Assembly: GCF_028476545.1 (NCBI RefSeq)
Contig: NW_026733077.1
Location: forward strand, 248,001-312,000
Direction: 5' to 3'
Length of the DNA stretch: 64,000 nt
Source of the DNA: Physella acuta
Lineage: Eukaryota > Mollusca > Gastropoda > Physidae
Part shown: positions 60,882 to 64,000 of the stretch, piece by piece
Numbering within the stretch: the stretch's first letter is position 1
Layout of the letters: every line of letters begins with the position of its first letter
Translations under genes and position numbers: made by a program
The notes under the pieces: model-generated
Seen by the model: the letters and a program-made list of their open reading frames with translations, nothing else
What the model was told of the DNA's origin: nothing
The model's database searches: none

Positions 60882-61763
60882 GTGAGTATCATACTCTTTT
60901 ATTCGACGTTTTAAGTATACTCTAACACACGTACAACTGTTTGCGTAAATTACAATCAGTGTCATCGTGCTCTTTTGTAGCCCTGGACACATAAGTTCGC
61001 AACAGAAAGCTGCCAGTACCATACATTTATTATCTTTAACCTTATATTAAAATATAGTCATCGGTTGTCTTACTTAGGGGCGGAACTACTCTAAAGCCTG
61101 ACCCCCGCAATGCGAGGAGGCCCAGGCCACTTAGGGAGTCCACAAACCTGACCAATAACAACACAATACATTTTTGCACATTCATAGACTAATTGCTTTG
61201 TAAAAGAAACCCAGATTTATAACAGCAGTGATTGTTTGGTAGTAAAAAACACTGCTGTTGCATAGGGAGGAAAACAACAATATGAGCTATAGTGTGAAAG
61301 ATTGACAAACCTCCAAACAACTTACATAACTTATCTCACAACTTTGAAATGTCTAATAGAGAAGCCCAAAGTGCTCTCTTTAATAGTTTTGTACTGAGCT
61401 AATTAACAAGCATTTTCTTCTCTCAAATATTATTAAAACAAGGCATTTATAATAACAAGACACATGGCTTATTGAGGGAGAGATACAACGGGCGCTAGGT
61501 TGATAGTGTTGTCTTTTTCTCTAAATCTAAACCAAAACCAAAATCACCACCTTAACTTCCATATTAACCGGAAAAAAATACTGCCATTTTTATCAAGAAT
61601 TTACTGCACATCCATATTTAATATAGTCGTAGTCAAACCCATAAACCTGAACCTAAACTCAAATTGATACAGTTTAGAGTTTCTTTCAGGTAACTTTTCG
61701 GGTGAGTTGGAGGGTGAGGTAGGGGTAGGCTGAGCACAAAGAAAGTCTACGACGACAGAGGAT
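60882..61763. repeat. Intron with dispersed repeat related to the left window edge
   Basis: At 61076 aggggcggaactactct, then cccccgcaatgcgaggag, resembles the reverse complement of the right end of the hAT MITEs at 900 and 61764. The following 61100-61310 matches the left window edge. 61474-61545 is an inverted partner of 63868-63945. Confidence 0.5.
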
Positions 61764-62894
<1,131 letters not shown>

Positions 62895-62907
62895 CAGAGG
62901 ATATAAT

Positions 62908-63127
62908 CAGAGGAGTAGCGACCCTTCCCGGCGCCCGGGGACAAACTTTTCGATTTGAACCCCCCCCTCCTTTGATATTTCGATTTGCAACCCCCTCAAA
63001 ATTTCAATTTGCACCCCCGTCAACCTTTCAATTTATTTTTCTAACCCATTTTTGCGCCCCCTAAGGTCGGTGCCCGGGGACATATGTCTCCCCCGCCCCC
63101 CCCCCCCCCCCCCTCGCTACGCTACAG
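62908..63127 (+). mobile_element. hAT-type MITE abutting copy B
   Basis: CAGAGGAGTAGCGACCC to CTCGCTACGCTACAG, with perfect gatataat duplications (62900-62907, 63128-63135). Its left duplication overlaps the right duplication of copy B by three bases. The interior has ttcgatttgaaccccccc units as in 7340-7650 and cgcccggggaca blocks as in 47681-49134. Confidence 0.85.

Positions 63128-64000
<873 letters not shown>

Overview
The window is AT-rich (mostly well under 40% GC by eye) eukaryotic DNA. It has small GT-AG introns, at least fifteen long (TA)n arrays, tRNA-derived SINEs and dense DNA transposons. A multi-exon C-type-lectin receptor, an invertebrate chemosensory-type GPCR fossil and the repeat types suggest a mollusc, most likely a heterobranch/pulmonate-like gastropod. 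That placement is inference; no taxon-specific marker was tested.

Layout. (1) 1-6.4 kb: repeats, a hAT-type MITE (900-1780), a diverged tandem duplication and a Ginger-like integrase transposon (4131-6318) seated in a (TA)n tract. (2) 6457-15101, + strand: a ten-exon SAM-dependent methyltransferase gene of the arsenite methyltransferase (AS3MT) type. Its introns hold a piggyBac transposon, MITEs and SINEs, and both ends of its sixth recognised exon have expanded into minisatellites. (3) 15-36 kb: repeats, a degenerate TTAGGG-like tract, a GPCR pseudogene (25.5-26.5 kb, -), a TTAA-flanked element (27000-28434) and a 4-kb DDE transposon with TIRs (30101-34093). (4) 36866-45278, - strand: a twelve-exon gene with unbroken intron phases for a membrane receptor with three C-type-lectin domains, one transmembrane helix and a 21-residue tail. 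Its introns contain a foldback-like element, minisatellites and a Helitron. (5) 45.5-53.2 kb: a second Ginger-like copy, then an LTR retrotransposon fossil whose 5' LTR is split by a hAT-type element that carries another MITE. (6) 53-64 kb: sparse sequence with a diverged 0.65-kb direct duplication, a signal-peptide first exon (60825, +) and a stack of nested hAT-type MITEs with clean 8-bp target duplications.

The two host genes are independent: one cytosolic methyltransferase-like enzyme and one surface lectin-type receptor. Most of the rest is transposon history. Strong points are the exon/phase models of both genes and the exact target-site duplications of the MITEs. Weak points are isolated exon candidates at 22.0, 53.4 and 54.7 kb.
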